A DNA stretch of 64,000 nt from Bacteroidota bacterium (GCA_021811615.1 JAJZNW010000110.1:1-64000), one strand, 5' to 3'; positions 14,941-24,257 are shown, counted from the stretch's first letter. Made by a program: numbers and translations. The notes: generated by a model from the letters alone, not told the origin.

Positions 14941-17262
14941 TTACTTCAACAAAAGCATCTTCTTCACTGCCGAGAAATTCGGTGTCGACAGCCTGTAGAA
15001 GTACACACCGGTCGGCATCATGACACCGTTGCCGTTGCGTGCGTTCCACGTTACGACGTGCGAGCCCGCACCCATCGTTTCGTTAACGATCGTCGCAATT
15101 CTCTGTCCGAGGATATTGTAGATCGTTACCGTCACGTGCATCGACGCAGGGATGCTGAAGGCAATCTGCGTCGTCGGGTTGAACGGGTTCGGGTAATTCT
15201 GGTCGAGCGTGTAGTTCACAGGCTGCACTGAATGCTGTTGAACCACTGCCGTGGGCACTTCGGGAGTTACCGTCATGTTCGAGGTGGATGTCACCGCGTT
15301 GCCGGTCGCGTCGTAGGTCGGCGAAGCAGTCTGGGTCGAACTCGATGTGAAGCCCACCACGTCGGTTTCCACCGTATAGTTTCCGGGAGCGAGTCCGGGA
15401 ATAGTGTAGGAACCGTCGCTGTGAGTGATGCCGTAACCGGCCAGGTTACCGTTGGAGTCAAATGCATAGACGATAGCACCGTCGACTCCGGCAGAAGTCG
15501 AGGAGGATGTAACCGTTCCGTTGATGGCGGTATAGCCGGAGGTCGAGGACGCCATCGGCATGACATATATGTTCACGCCGCTCGTGGATGTTCCGTTAAC
15601 CTGGACGGCCGAAGCGTCCTTCCATTTCACAGTCGGGCCGGTAAGGCTGTAGAACGACGGTGCATAGCTGCCGAGAGGTATAGCAAGGATCTTGTAATAT
15701 CCCGGAGGGAGGTTCGCGAGAGTATAAGCGCCTGTGCTATCGGCGTCCGCGAAATACGCGCCGGCTACGTGCATCTTGAGCGTATCGCGATAATCCCAGA
15801 CATCGCGGAAAGCTATGATCCTGGCGGGAAGTCCGACGCCACTGGTCGAATCCATAATAGTGCCGCTTATCTGGCCGAGCACAACCGGCGGCAGCGGCGA
15901 GAGTGCAAAGTTGATTCCAGTCGTATCGCTGCCAAGTGCGATAACATCGGCGGCCAGGAGATTGGATTCATTATTGAAGAAAACCCTATGGAAGCCTTGA
16001 GCCTGTGCGAAGGCGATATAGAAGCCCTCAGGGAGAGAATCTGCCGTGTAGACACCGTTGCTGTCGGTGTAAGTCTTGTAAATGTACGGTGAGTCGCCGT
16101 CGAGATTGAATGCACGGACGGTATTCCTCTCTTCGTACATGTGCTGGAAGATGTCTCTGTAGTTATCGCCCATCTGCCATTCGTTCCTGTCTTCCTTTGC
16201 GGAATTGAACACGAAACCGGCCCGGGCAAAGACAACGAGCGCTCCCTTGACAACGCCTCCCGTTGTATCCGTCACAGTTCCGGTAACGCTGAACTTAGGC
16301 AGGGAGACGAAGCGGTTCTGCAGTTTGAAATCCACAATCTGGGGAGTCGTATCGCTGACGACGACGGGTGTTGCATTCTCCATATCCGATGCACCGTTGT
16401 ACCACTGCGGGAGGTAGTTCGGATTCACGGGTATTGCGCGTACGAAATACTTTCCGCCATCGACGTGATGTATCACGTAGTCACCGTTAGAGTCGGTAAC
16501 AGCATGATAGTCGAAGTGCCAGTCGCTGTCTCTCTGATAGAGTCTGATGAGGACATTTCGTATCGGGGTTCCGAGCGTATCGGTGACCGTCCCGGCGATA
16601 GCGCCGTCGAGGGCCGCAACCCTGATCGCGAATTCCTGATTCGCGCGTCCGCCGTTACTAGAAATCACCACGACGTCCACGTCGTACCAGCCTCTCGCCT
16701 GCGGAATCCAGGATATAAGCCCTGTGGAGTCGATTGCCATGAGCGACGGATGATCCTCACCCAACTTGTACCTGAGCACCGAGGTCGAATCCGACGAGAC
16801 CGCAGTTACCTGATAGCTATAAAGTGAATCCAGAGTCCCGTTCAGGGGAGGTTTTGACGTTATTGTAACATGATCAAAGTTATAATTCTCGAGGTTCACA
16901 AACACTTTTGCATAGTTACTGACTTTCATCTGGCCCGATGCATTGAACGCCCTGACCTGATAGACGAGCGCCATCCTGGTGTCGACTATCGAGGTATCCT
17001 TGTACTCCGTCGCGGTCGTGGAGTCGATTTTTGTGTAGGAAATATTCATGCTCGTATCGGTGATGCTCATCTCTCCCCGGTAGACCAGGTAATAAGCTAC
17101 CGTGAAGCTCTCCGGTTTCTCCCAGGAGAGAGAGACCTTTCCTTCGTCAAGGGACGCTTCGAGAGAGAAGTTGCCGCTCAACATCTGCGCGAATGCAGAG
17201 GAGAACGTCAGCATCACTCCCGCCATGACGAGGAAAGACAGGGTATATAGTTTTCTGACCAT
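14941..17262 (-). CDS. T9SS-exported multidomain protein with FN3 and carboxypeptidase-regulatory-like repeats
   Basis: 773 residues: signal peptide 1-25 (ending SSAFAQ); a fibronectin III-like domain about 28-125 (VSLSWEKPESFTVAYYLVYR); a cadherin/Ig-like domain about 130-215; at least four CarboxypepD-reg-like domains (GAIAGTVTDTLGTPIRNVLI, VTGTVTDTTGGVVKGALVV, ISGTIMDSTSGVGLPARII, NGTVTSSSTSAGVDGAIVY), and a C-terminal T9SS sorting domain (LDQNYPNPFNPTTQIAF, YNILGQRIATIVNE, KKMLLLK). It is a surface or released structural or adhesive protein, with no catalytic motif visible. GGAGG precedes the ATG. It is probably transcribed alone and ends at the terminator at 14876. Confidence 0.9.
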   Translation of the reverse strand: MVRKLYTLSFLVMAGVMLTFSSAFAQMLSGNFSLEASLDEGKVSLSWEKPESFTVAYYLVYRGEMSITDTSMNISYTKIDSTTATEYKDTSIVDTRMALVYQVRAFNASGQMKVSNYAKVFVNLENYNFDHVTITSKPPLNGTLDSLYSYQVTAVSSDSTSVLRYKLGEDHPSLMAIDSTGLISWIPQARGWYDVDVVVISSNGGRANQEFAIRVAALDGAIAGTVTDTLGTPIRNVLIRLYQRDSDWHFDYHAVTDSNGDYVIHHVDGGKYFVRAIPVNPNYLPQWYNGASDMENATPVVVSDTTPQIVDFKLQNRFVSLPKFSVTGTVTDTTGGVVKGALVVFARAGFVFNSAKEDRNEWQMGDNYRDIFQHMYEERNTVRAFNLDGDSPYIYKTYTDSNGVYTADSLPEGFYIAFAQAQGFHRVFFNNESNLLAADVIALGSDTTGINFALSPLPPVVLGQISGTIMDSTSGVGLPARIIAFRDVWDYRDTLKMHVAGAYFADADSTGAYTLANLPPGYYKILAIPLGSYAPSFYSLTGPTVKWKDASAVQVNGTSTSGVNIYVMPMASSTSGYTAINGTVTSSSTSAGVDGAIVYAFDSNGNLAGYGITHSDGSYTIPGLAPGNYTVETDVVGFTSSSTQTASPTYDATGNAVTSTSNMTVTPEVPTAVVQQHSVQPVNYTLDQNYPNPFNPTTQIAFSIPASMHVTVTIYNILGQRIATIVNETMGAGSHVVTWNARNGNGVMMPTGVYFYRLSTPNFSAVKKMLLLK

Positions 17263-17373
17263 AAATTCCTCCAGTTTTTACAGCAGTAATTCTCAAAGAA
17301 TATGCCGGAAAATTACCCGTCGTAATCCGCTGAATGGAGGGATTCCTAATGGCTGGTGAAGAGGACCATGCGC

Positions 17374-17394
17374 AAAAATTGCATCGGCGATGCA
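17374..17394 (-). terminator. Possible weak terminator of the kinase operon
   Basis: Minus strand TGCAT-CGCCG-ATGCA followed by ATTTTTG, 33 bases after the stop of the TPR/DUF5683-like gene. The stem is only five pairs, so this is tentative. Confidence 0.35.
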
Positions 17395-17427
17395 GGATGT
17401 GCGGAAATCAGAGTTGGGACAGGATGA

Positions 17428-18312
17428 CTAAAAATCTACGTTGAAGCTTAGTCCGACAGAGCGGGTTGCAGGCGAGTATTGAGGAGCGAAGTGTGGCGGA
17501 AGATGCAGGAACGCATCAAACTCCGAGTAAAGGTATATCACGATGAAAGCGGAAACGGAATAGAACTCAGTTTTGTAGTACAGGTTGTAAGTTTTATACC
17601 TGCTCTCTGCGAGCGCCGGGGTAGAGGCATTCAGATAATCGGTGCGTGCGTTTTGGCGGAGGATATCGGAAGCGATTGCGGAGAGAGCGGCGGCGGCACC
17701 GGCGCCGAGAAGTATGAATCCTTTGGTACTTCTCCCCTGGTGAAGCTGATCCCAGCCGGGAAAAATCAAGGACCTGAAAGTCGCCTCCCTCCGCCGGACG
17801 ACACCTGCCCGACCGGTCAGAACGGGACTCTTCTCATGCGCACGGAATTCCTGTTTAGCAGTATCGAATACGCTGAGTATCTTCGGTGAAGTCAGAACCG
17901 GATCGAGCGTCAGAGATGAGTCGAGACGCAGTGCTTTTATGAAGTGCTCAATCGCCGATTCGTTCCGCCCCTCCGCGACGAGCGCGAATCCGAGATATTT
18001 CTCGAGTTGAACCCTCGCCGAATCGCTTACCCGTTTGTCTTCGAGCACGCGCCTCGCCTGCAGCTCGGCGGAGATATAGGAGCCGTTGTCGAAGAGCTGT
18101 TTGATTTGCGCAATCGTGGAATCCGTTGAAGGCGAAATCTGTGCGAAGGATACGGAAGAGAGGCATGAAAGTACAGACAGGGCCAGCCAGAATATGAGGG
18201 ATGGCCTCCGCTGTGTACGACCGCCTGCGCAGATGATATGCGCTGAGAGTTCGATGGCTTCCCGCGATAAGGCAGACTCGATGGACCGGGACGACGTATT
18301 GCCATTCGCCAT
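17428..18312 (-). CDS. Secreted TPR/DUF5683-like membrane protein
   Basis: 294 residues. After a 37-residue cytoplasmic extension comes a hydrophobic export segment (SLIFWLALSVLSCLSSVSFAQ), then TPR-like helices (about 70-135; LEKYLGFALVAEGRNESAIEHFIKAL split across two helices) and a C-terminal DUF5683-like part with two membrane segments: SLIFPGWDQLHQGRSTKGF, GAGAAAALSAIASDIL and FYSVSAFIVIYLYSEFDAF. The PGW-Q-GR-KG pattern is typical of that family. It shares TAATG with the Kelch gene upstream, so translation is coupled. It is the last gene of a five-gene operon; its role there is unknown. Confidence 0.8.
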   Translation of the reverse strand: MANGNTSSRSIESALSREAIELSAHIICAGGRTQRRPSLIFWLALSVLSCLSSVSFAQISPSTDSTIAQIKQLFDNGSYISAELQARRVLEDKRVSDSARVQLEKYLGFALVAEGRNESAIEHFIKALRLDSSLTLDPVLTSPKILSVFDTAKQEFRAHEKSPVLTGRAGVVRRREATFRSLIFPGWDQLHQGRSTKGFILLGAGAAAALSAIASDILRQNARTDYLNASTPALAESRYKTYNLYYKTEFYSVSAFIVIYLYSEFDAFLHLPPHFAPQYSPATRSVGLSFNVDF

Positions 18313-19631
18313 TACTTGATCAGGACCATTTTCCTGTAGAGACTTCCTTTTTCGGTTTCTAACCTGTAAATATAAGCCCCGCTCGGGAGATTCGCACCAT
18401 TGAACACCGTGCTGTAGCTTCCTGCATGCATGAACCCGTCCACCAGGTTCTTGACTTTCTGTCCGAGCATATTGTAGACATCCAGGCTCACCTTGCTCCC
18501 GGGGGAAGGGACATCGAAATGTATTGTGGTCGTGGGATTAAAAGGGTTGGGATAATTCTGATCGAGCGAAAATCCCGCGGGAACAGACGGCGATTCGTTG
18601 TTTACGACGGCAGTCACAAACTGCGGAACCTGATAAACCGAAGCGACGGCCACCTGACCGTTTTTGTAGTTCGGCGACACTCCGCCGAATAGGTAAATAG
18701 CTCCGTCTTTTCCGAGGGCAGCGACAAATCCTCTCCTTGGAGAATCGATGAATGCGGTTGTAGGTTTCTCGACTACACTATCCGGGTTTTGGAAGTTGAA
18801 CATCTCGACATCCTGGAAGTACCCGCTTCCGTTATTGGTAGCGCCGTAGCCGGAAATGACAAAAACCGAGTCTTCTTCAACTACATATCCGAAGAAAGCC
18901 CTTGTGTTTCTCCATGTAAGTCCAACGCTAACCACCCCAACGAGCGGCACGTATCTCTCGATGATCCCGATCGGTCCGATGGTCGCGCCAACACCTCCGA
19001 AGATGTAAACTGAGTTTCCAACTTTCGCGACATGATGGAACGCCCGCCCAAAGAGTGTAGGCTCAGGAAGGATTCTCCAGGCAGAGTTCTCGGGGTTGTA
19101 CTCCTCGACCTCTTTGTGAAGAACATTTTCTGAATCGCCTCCGCCAAAGACGAGTATGTGACCGTCGTAGGCAGTGGCAGCGGCTCCCTTCCTGGCAAAT
19201 TTCATACTTGCCGTATAATGCCAGGTGTTGCTGGACGGGCTGTAGACTTCAACCGAGTTAAGGACATTTCCCAGGCTATCGACGCCTCCCATTACATAAA
19301 TCGAATCGTCGAGAGCTACAGCGCAGGCGAAGACCCTTGGAGTCTCGAGCGGCGCAATATTCGTTTCCCATGTATTCGTCTCAAAATCAAAGGCCTGGAC
19401 AGTCGAAGTCCCTGTAAGGTTCTCAATGTTTCTTCCACGCAAATCCTGCGCACCACCTATGAAATAAATGGTATTCTCGATTCGGGCGGAGCACATGCCT
19501 ACGCGCGGGTGTGGCATGTCTGGTACATCGCTAACCTGTGCAAAGGCAGCGACTTGCGACACCACCAGCAGCCCGATTGCCGTCATCAGAACCTTAGCGA
19601 AATATGTCTTCGTATTCCGATCCACTACCAT
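18312..19631 (-). CDS. Kelch-repeat protein with T9SS sorting domain
   Basis: 439 residues from ATG at 19631 (the frame extends a few codons further without a good start). Signal segment VLMTAIGLLVVSQVAAFAQ, then five or six Kelch repeats (YFIGGAQDL, YVMGGVDSLGN, LVFGGGDSEN, YIFGGVGATIG, YLFGGVSPNYKNG) forming a beta-propeller over about 40-345, and a T9SS sorting domain from about 355 (LDQNYPNPFNPTTTIHF, YNMLGQKVKNLVDG, YRKMVLIK). Galactose-oxidase-like catalytic residues are not evident, so a binding role is more likely. It is 30 bases downstream of the PEGA kinase and overlaps the TPR/DUF5683-like gene by one base. A cell-surface output or ligand-binding partner of the kinase is an inference. 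Confidence 0.9.
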   Translation of the reverse strand: MVVDRNTKTYFAKVLMTAIGLLVVSQVAAFAQVSDVPDMPHPRVGMCSARIENTIYFIGGAQDLRGRNIENLTGTSTVQAFDFETNTWETNIAPLETPRVFACAVALDDSIYVMGGVDSLGNVLNSVEVYSPSSNTWHYTASMKFARKGAAATAYDGHILVFGGGDSENVLHKEVEEYNPENSAWRILPEPTLFGRAFHHVAKVGNSVYIFGGVGATIGPIGIIERYVPLVGVVSVGLTWRNTRAFFGYVVEEDSVFVISGYGATNNGSGYFQDVEMFNFQNPDSVVEKPTTAFIDSPRRGFVAALGKDGAIYLFGGVSPNYKNGQVAVASVYQVPQFVTAVVNNESPSVPAGFSLDQNYPNPFNPTTTIHFDVPSPGSKVSLDVYNMLGQKVKNLVDGFMHAGSYSTVFNGANLPSGAYIYRLETEKGSLYRKMVLIK

Positions 19632-19660
19632 TTTCAATATATTCTGCAATGGGCGTGCCG

Positions 19661-21247
19661 TTACTTGCCTTCCCTATTTGCAGGAAAACTGAAGTTCAGG
19701 CGGAGTGTGTCTCCTGGTTTCACGTTAAGAGTCTTAACAATATCCTGATAAGCCGGATTGTGAATTCGTATGCGCCGCGTGCCGGCAGAAACCACGATCG
19801 GCTGCGCGGAAGGGGTGGTCTCGCGGAATTGGTCGTCTACATAGACGTTCCCCCACGGCTCCACACTCACCAGTAAGTATCCTGAGTCCTTAAGGAAATT
19901 CGCGTCTACGCTGGAAAGATTGTTCTTGCTGACATCGACCCGTTTTACGATCGGTGCGAAATTGGGGTTGCTGAACGTAACAGTATGATCCCCGGTCGGG
20001 ATTTTTATAGAGCCTGATATCGGAGTTGTTCCGGCATATTCATTATCGATGAATATTTTAGCCCATGGGGTGCAGTGAATCGCGATGTACCCGGAATCCG
20101 TTTCTGAATCTGTTATGCGCGTCGCTTTACCGAGTGCAACCTCAGACGTATCCGGGACCGCCGCTGCGGTCGTTTTCCTACCGGTCTCAGACTTTCGAAA
20201 GGCTCTTTGAGACTTGACGGCAGGCTCTCGAACAGGTTCGCTCACGGTATGTTCAGGTTTCAGAAGGACAGCCGGAGAATTATCCTTGTGTGCTGCAGTC
20301 GAGTCGGCGACGTCCGGGAAGGCTCGCTCCGCCGGCTGCCTGAGTGCAAATACGAGCCCGGCGATTATAATGAGACCGACGGCGCCCGGAATCAGAATCC
20401 ATCTTCTCCCTGGCCGGGCAGGCACGGCAGTGGAAGCGGTGAGTTCGCGCTCCTCACCCTCGAAAGAAGCGAGCGCTTCGTTTGCCGAGGCGAAGCGGTG
20501 ATGTTTGTCGGGGGCTAGAAGCCGTTTCAGAAACTTCAGATTGTGAGGAGAGCATTGGGAGGCGAACCTGTCTATTGATTGCGAATCGAACGATTGAATT
20601 TTCCCGATGCATTCCGCATAGGACCTTCCTGCGAGGATCCTTTCGCCAGTCAACGTTTCGACGAGGGTGACGCCGAGAGAAAAGAGGTCCGTCCTCTGAT
20701 CGACGGTTTCGCCTCTAGCCTGCTCGGGCGACATGTAGGCCGGGGTACCGATCAGGCTTCCCTCCATCGTAAGAGACGGGGCATCGGAGACCGCGGCGAG
20801 TCCAAAGTCGGTAACCTTTATGGTCCCGTCGTCGGAGACGAGAATGTTTCCCGGTTTGATATCTCGGTGAATGACGCCTCTGTCATGCGCATAGGAAAGC
20901 GCCTTCAGAACGGACAAGGCGACTCGCCTCATGAGTTCTTCTGAACGGACTTCCCTGTCCTGCAGAAGGTCCTCCAGCGATTTCCCTTCGACATACTCCA
21001 TGACAATTGCCGGTGCGCCGTCCACTTCCGTGAGGTCGTAGACCTGGACGATATTTTCGGACTTGAGAATGGCGCATGCTTTGGCCTCGCGTGAGAAACG
21101 GGCCACGAGGTCCCTGTCCCGCAGAAGATGCTTGTGAAGCACTTTCAGAAGGACGGTCCTGTCTAGGATATTTTGGTGAGCCTTGTAGACGCTGGTGGTC
21201 GGGCTCTGGCTGATGAGCTCCAGTATGGTGAAGTTATCTTGAGCCAT
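19661..21247 (-). CDS. Membrane-anchored Ser/Thr protein kinase with two PEGA domains
   Basis: 528 residues. Kinase domain about 7-265 with Lys35 (TVLLKVL), HRDIKPGN at 127-134 and DFG at 147-149 intact. The glycine-rich loop is unusual: residues 12-20 read ISQSPTTSV with no glycine where most bacterial Hanks kinases have GxGxxGxV. One membrane helix at 282-303, then a Ser/Pro-rich linker and two PEGA domains (about 395-460 and 465-525, with TPWAKIFIDNEYAGTTP and EPWGNVYVDDQFRETTP) outside the membrane. PEGA domains bind cell-surface structures in other families. It overlaps the sigma54-activator gene by 14 bases, so the activator could be a phosphorylation target (inference). Confidence 0.93.
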   Translation of the reverse strand: MAQDNFTILELISQSPTTSVYKAHQNILDRTVLLKVLHKHLLRDRDLVARFSREAKACAILKSENIVQVYDLTEVDGAPAIVMEYVEGKSLEDLLQDREVRSEELMRRVALSVLKALSYAHDRGVIHRDIKPGNILVSDDGTIKVTDFGLAAVSDAPSLTMEGSLIGTPAYMSPEQARGETVDQRTDLFSLGVTLVETLTGERILAGRSYAECIGKIQSFDSQSIDRFASQCSPHNLKFLKRLLAPDKHHRFASANEALASFEGEERELTASTAVPARPGRRWILIPGAVGLIIIAGLVFALRQPAERAFPDVADSTAAHKDNSPAVLLKPEHTVSEPVREPAVKSQRAFRKSETGRKTTAAAVPDTSEVALGKATRITDSETDSGYIAIHCTPWAKIFIDNEYAGTTPISGSIKIPTGDHTVTFSNPNFAPIVKRVDVSKNNLSSVDANFLKDSGYLLVSVEPWGNVYVDDQFRETTPSAQPIVVSAGTRRIRIHNPAYQDIVKTLNVKPGDTLRLNFSFPANREGK

Positions 21248-22736
21248 TCGAAGAATCCTTCGGGACTCCCCATTCTTTCAAACGGTACTGAAGCCAACGA
21301 AGAGAGACTCCGAGCTTTTCGGCAGTCCGTGTACGGTTGCCTCCGGTCTCGTTCAGGGTCCTTTCGACGAGCTTCCTCTCGAACTCCTCGAGGGTCAATC
21401 CGGTTTGAACCAATTCCTCTTCCGAATACTGCTCAAGATTCAGATCGTCTTCCGCAAGCTCCTCCGAGCGGGAGAGTACCACAGCGCGCTCGATGACGTT
21501 CTGGAGTTCACGGACATTGCCATACCATGGATGACTCAGAAGTTTCGACATCGCGACGGATGCAATACTCTTCACATTCCTGCCGTGAGTCTGACAGGCT
21601 TTTTTCATGAAATGGCTTGCCAGAACGGGTATGTCGTCCGCCCTGTCCCTTAACGGCGGGAGGTGGATTCCCACGATATTAAGCCTGAAATAGAGATCCT
21701 CTCTGAATCTACCTGCCTTGATTTCCTCGTGAAGTTTCTTGTTGGTTGCGGAGATTATTCGGACGTCTACTTTCCTTGTCTCGACGTCTCCCAGTCTGCG
21801 GATTTCCTTGTCCTGGAGCACTCTCAGCAGTTTTGCCTGGAGAGGTGCCGGAAGGTCGCCGACCTCATCGAGGAAGAGAGTCCCTCCCTCCGCGTACTCG
21901 ATCAAGCCTTTCTTGTCCGCGTTTGCGCCAGTGAAGGCTCCCTTCTTATAACCGAAGAGCTCGCTTTCGAGGAGCTGCTCCGGGATGGCGGAACAGTTGA
22001 TAGCCATGAAAGGCTTGTCCCTGCGTTTTCCCTGGCTGTGGACGGCACGTGCTACCAGTTCCTTTCCCGTACCGCTCTCGCCGGTTATCAAGACAGACAC
22101 GTCGGTGTCGATCACCCGCTGGACGAGATCGAGAGCTTCTTTCCACTGTTTGCTTTTGCCAATTATTCCCTGGAAAAGGTTCGTGCTGCTGATCTCGCTC
22201 TGGAGGCGTGTATTCTCGCTTCTAAGCCTGGCGTAACGTTTTGCATTCTCGACGGCCACAGCTGCGAGGTTGCCGAAGACTGCAAGGAATTTCATCGTAT
22301 CGGTGTTGAACATTCCGCGCGACTTGGTGCTGTCAAGGTAGATCGCACCGATAGTCTCCTCCTGGAACCTGAGAGGAACGCAGATTATGGAAAGTATCTT
22401 CTGAGCGACGATGCTTCTCGATGCTTCAAAGCGTTCATCGCTCAGGGCATCGAAAGTGAGGACGGGTTCGCCCGATTTCAGGACATTATTGATGACCGAC
22501 GAAGATGCTGCGGACTCGTTTGCGTCCTTAGGACTGCCGAAGTTCCTGTACACGACGACGCTGAAGCCGCGCTGGTCGGATTCATCCAACATAACGATAT
22601 ATCCCCTTTCGGCATCCAGATGGGACATCGCATTTTCGAGGACTTGCTCGAGGAGTTCCTCCTCATCGAGGATCGAATTGATCCGCTGGGCTATTTCGTA
22701 AAGGACTGTGAAATTATCTCTCTGTGGCTCGGTCAT
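21234..22736 (-). CDS. GAF-domain sigma54-dependent transcriptional activator
   Basis: 500 residues: GAF sensor domain about 10-165; AAA+ central domain about 185-420 with Walker A GESGTGKE, the sigma54-contacting GAFTGA loop and Walker B GGTLFLDEVGDL; Fis-type helix-turn-helix at the C-terminus (GGNRTRTAEKLGVSLRWLQY). There is no receiver domain, so activity is set by the GAF domain or by partners. It overlaps the kinase gene by 14 bases and follows the lipoprotein gene by 10 bases. GAF-sigma54 activators of this layout sit next to Hanks kinases in other bacteria such as myxobacteria. The sigma54 target promoter was not found by eye in this window. Confidence 0.93.
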   Translation of the reverse strand: MTEPQRDNFTVLYEIAQRINSILDEEELLEQVLENAMSHLDAERGYIVMLDESDQRGFSVVVYRNFGSPKDANESAASSSVINNVLKSGEPVLTFDALSDERFEASRSIVAQKILSIICVPLRFQEETIGAIYLDSTKSRGMFNTDTMKFLAVFGNLAAVAVENAKRYARLRSENTRLQSEISSTNLFQGIIGKSKQWKEALDLVQRVIDTDVSVLITGESGTGKELVARAVHSQGKRRDKPFMAINCSAIPEQLLESELFGYKKGAFTGANADKKGLIEYAEGGTLFLDEVGDLPAPLQAKLLRVLQDKEIRRLGDVETRKVDVRIISATNKKLHEEIKAGRFREDLYFRLNIVGIHLPPLRDRADDIPVLASHFMKKACQTHGRNVKSIASVAMSKLLSHPWYGNVRELQNVIERAVVLSRSEELAEDDLNLEQYSEEELVQTGLTLEEFERKLVERTLNETGGNRTRTAEKLGVSLRWLQYRLKEWGVPKDSSNGSR

Positions 22737-22746
22737 GTCAACTCTT

Positions 22747-23736
22747 TTAGGGTACTATGAATGCCGCTTCTTTGGATCGGGAACTGTTGCCGTAACTATC
22801 GGTGATACCTATGGTCCAGAAATACTGACCTGGTGCGAGCGAATCGGGATAACTGTAGGCAACTGAATCCGGCCCCAGTATGATCGGGTTCCCCACCTCG
22901 GAAGGCGTGCCTGCATTTACCAGGAAGACCTGAAGTGAATAAGTGTAATTGAACGAAACCGGTGGAGGACTCCATTCAAATCTAGGGCTGGCCGAGGTTG
23001 TATCGCTGTTCGCGGGATACGTCGTGGTGGGTTCAGACTCGATTATCCTGGAGACATAAAACGGTCCCTGAATTGTGGAGCCGTTTTCCCTGTCCCTGGC
23101 CTCGACGAAAACTCCTTTGCCGACCAACCACTGGAGGTCCTGGCCCGGAAGCTGCGTGGCGTTTATAGTCGCCTGGAATGTCCCAGATCCTCCGGAATAG
23201 TTCATCAAGAACGAAAGCGAATCTACCTGCACTTTAACTGTCGAGTCTACAATGTCGCCGATCCCATCCGGGTCCATGACGTTTGCAGTAACTGTCGCGT
23301 AGTAAACCGGGCCGGGCCACCATTGGTCGATTTTTGTTGTGACGACCTGCGGATTAGTGACAACCGGGAGCGCATCGAGATGCAACGTAGCATCGTAGCT
23401 CCCCCCCACCGGCAATGTGAAATTCAACGTATCGCTCATGTAAGACGGTTTCGAGACAATCACACTCAGGCTTCCCGCCGGTGCGTCAGTGAAAGCGAAA
23501 CTTCCGTCGGATGTCGTAAGTTGTGCCGATCCGTTCTGTCGTATCGTAACGAGCGCGTTAGGGATGCCGGAGTAAGGATAACTCAAGGTTAGGACCATTC
23601 CGGTAAGATTTCCCGCATTCCGGTAATTCGGAGATCCGGGATCCAGAGGATTGTCGTGTGGGGCATCCGGTGAGCAGCCAAACTGGATCACCAAAAGGCT
23701 GCATAATATCATGACGACACCTATCGAACTCCTCAT
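22747..23736 (-). CDS. Lipoprotein with carboxypeptidase-regulatory-like domain
   Basis: 329 residues, first gene of the five-gene kinase operon. Signal peptide with a lipobox (MILCSLLVIQFGC; the cysteine is near residue 21), followed by SPDAPHDNPLDPGSPNYRN, a pattern seen in FCB lipoproteins (the DNPLDPxSPxY box). A CarboxypepD-reg-like domain covers about 42-115 (GMVLTLSYPYSGIPNALVTI, AGSLSVIVSKPSY), then Ig/FN3-like beta domains up to the end. ATG start with TAGGAG before it and a good sigma70-type promoter 22 bases upstream. Likely outer-membrane anchored; function unknown. Confidence 0.85.
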   Translation of the reverse strand: MRSSIGVVMILCSLLVIQFGCSPDAPHDNPLDPGSPNYRNAGNLTGMVLTLSYPYSGIPNALVTIRQNGSAQLTTSDGSFAFTDAPAGSLSVIVSKPSYMSDTLNFTLPVGGSYDATLHLDALPVVTNPQVVTTKIDQWWPGPVYYATVTANVMDPDGIGDIVDSTVKVQVDSLSFLMNYSGGSGTFQATINATQLPGQDLQWLVGKGVFVEARDRENGSTIQGPFYVSRIIESEPTTTYPANSDTTSASPRFEWSPPPVSFNYTYSLQVFLVNAGTPSEVGNPIILGPDSVAYSYPDSLAPGQYFWTIGITDSYGNSSRSKEAAFIVP

Positions 23737-23757
23737 TAGCTCCTACTCAATCAAACC

Positions 23758-23786
23758 ATTTTATCAACAGAGCCGTGCAAAATCAA
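23758..23786 (-). promoter_or_regulatory. Sigma70-type promoter of the kinase operon
   Basis: Minus strand TTGATT (-35, 23781-23786), a 17-base spacer, TAAAAT (-10, 23758-23763). Transcription would start near 23751, about 15 bases before the lipoprotein ATG. Confidence 0.65.
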
Positions 23787-23975
23787 GTGTAGAGGGACGT
23801 TAAATAAATGCAACCCCAGAGCGCAGTGGCCGATTCCGAGCGACGTATGGTCCGTCAGAATAACAAGGAATATGGAGCGATAAATGGGAGCGGCGAGAGG
23901 AGGCGCACCCAACCATCCACTCGTCCGAACGAACTCGTGTATGTTTACCGATTTAGATAGGAAGGAAAGTTACGC

Positions 23976-24257
23976 CTATTTGCCGCGGATGACCTTCACA
24001 AGTGAACTGGCGACGGAATTCAGGACGTCTTCCGAATTATAAAAGCCGCTGTTGATTTTCCCGCGCACGTCCGTCAGCTTACTTTGCATTTGAGCATCGT
24101 GGAGCTTCATCGCCTCAGGCGAAAGCTGGACCGTGTCACTCACGTTTCCGGTTGAGCTCCCCTCCCCTTGAGATGTTTTCTCTGTGGCGTTCAATTTGTT
24201 TTTGGCTTCTTTCACGTTTACAGGGCTGAGACTTTGGTCAATCGGGTTAATAGCCAT
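23976..24257 (-). CDS. flgM: FlgM-like anti-sigma28 factor
   Basis: 93 residues from the ATG at 24257, chosen because AAGGAGG lies at the right distance before it. The order of features matches FlgM: an unstructured polar N-terminal half and a conserved C-terminal part (SDTVQLSPEAMKLHDAQ followed by VRGKINSGFYNSEDVLNSVA), which binds and inhibits sigma28 (FliA). It overlaps the FlgN-like gene by 11 bases. A sigma28 promoter is present ahead of the flagellin gene in this cluster, consistent with FlgM control of late flagellar genes. Export of FlgM through the finished hook would release sigma28. Assignment is by pattern and context. Confidence 0.8.
   Translation of the reverse strand: MAINPIDQSLSPVNVKEAKNKLNATEKTSQGEGSSTGNVSDTVQLSPEAMKLHDAQMQSKLTDVRGKINSGFYNSEDVLNSVASSLVKVIRGK

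Noticed and set aside
23808-23960. 50-codon + frame between flgM and the kinase operon
   Set aside because: No ribosome binding site or recognisable feature; short enough to be chance.
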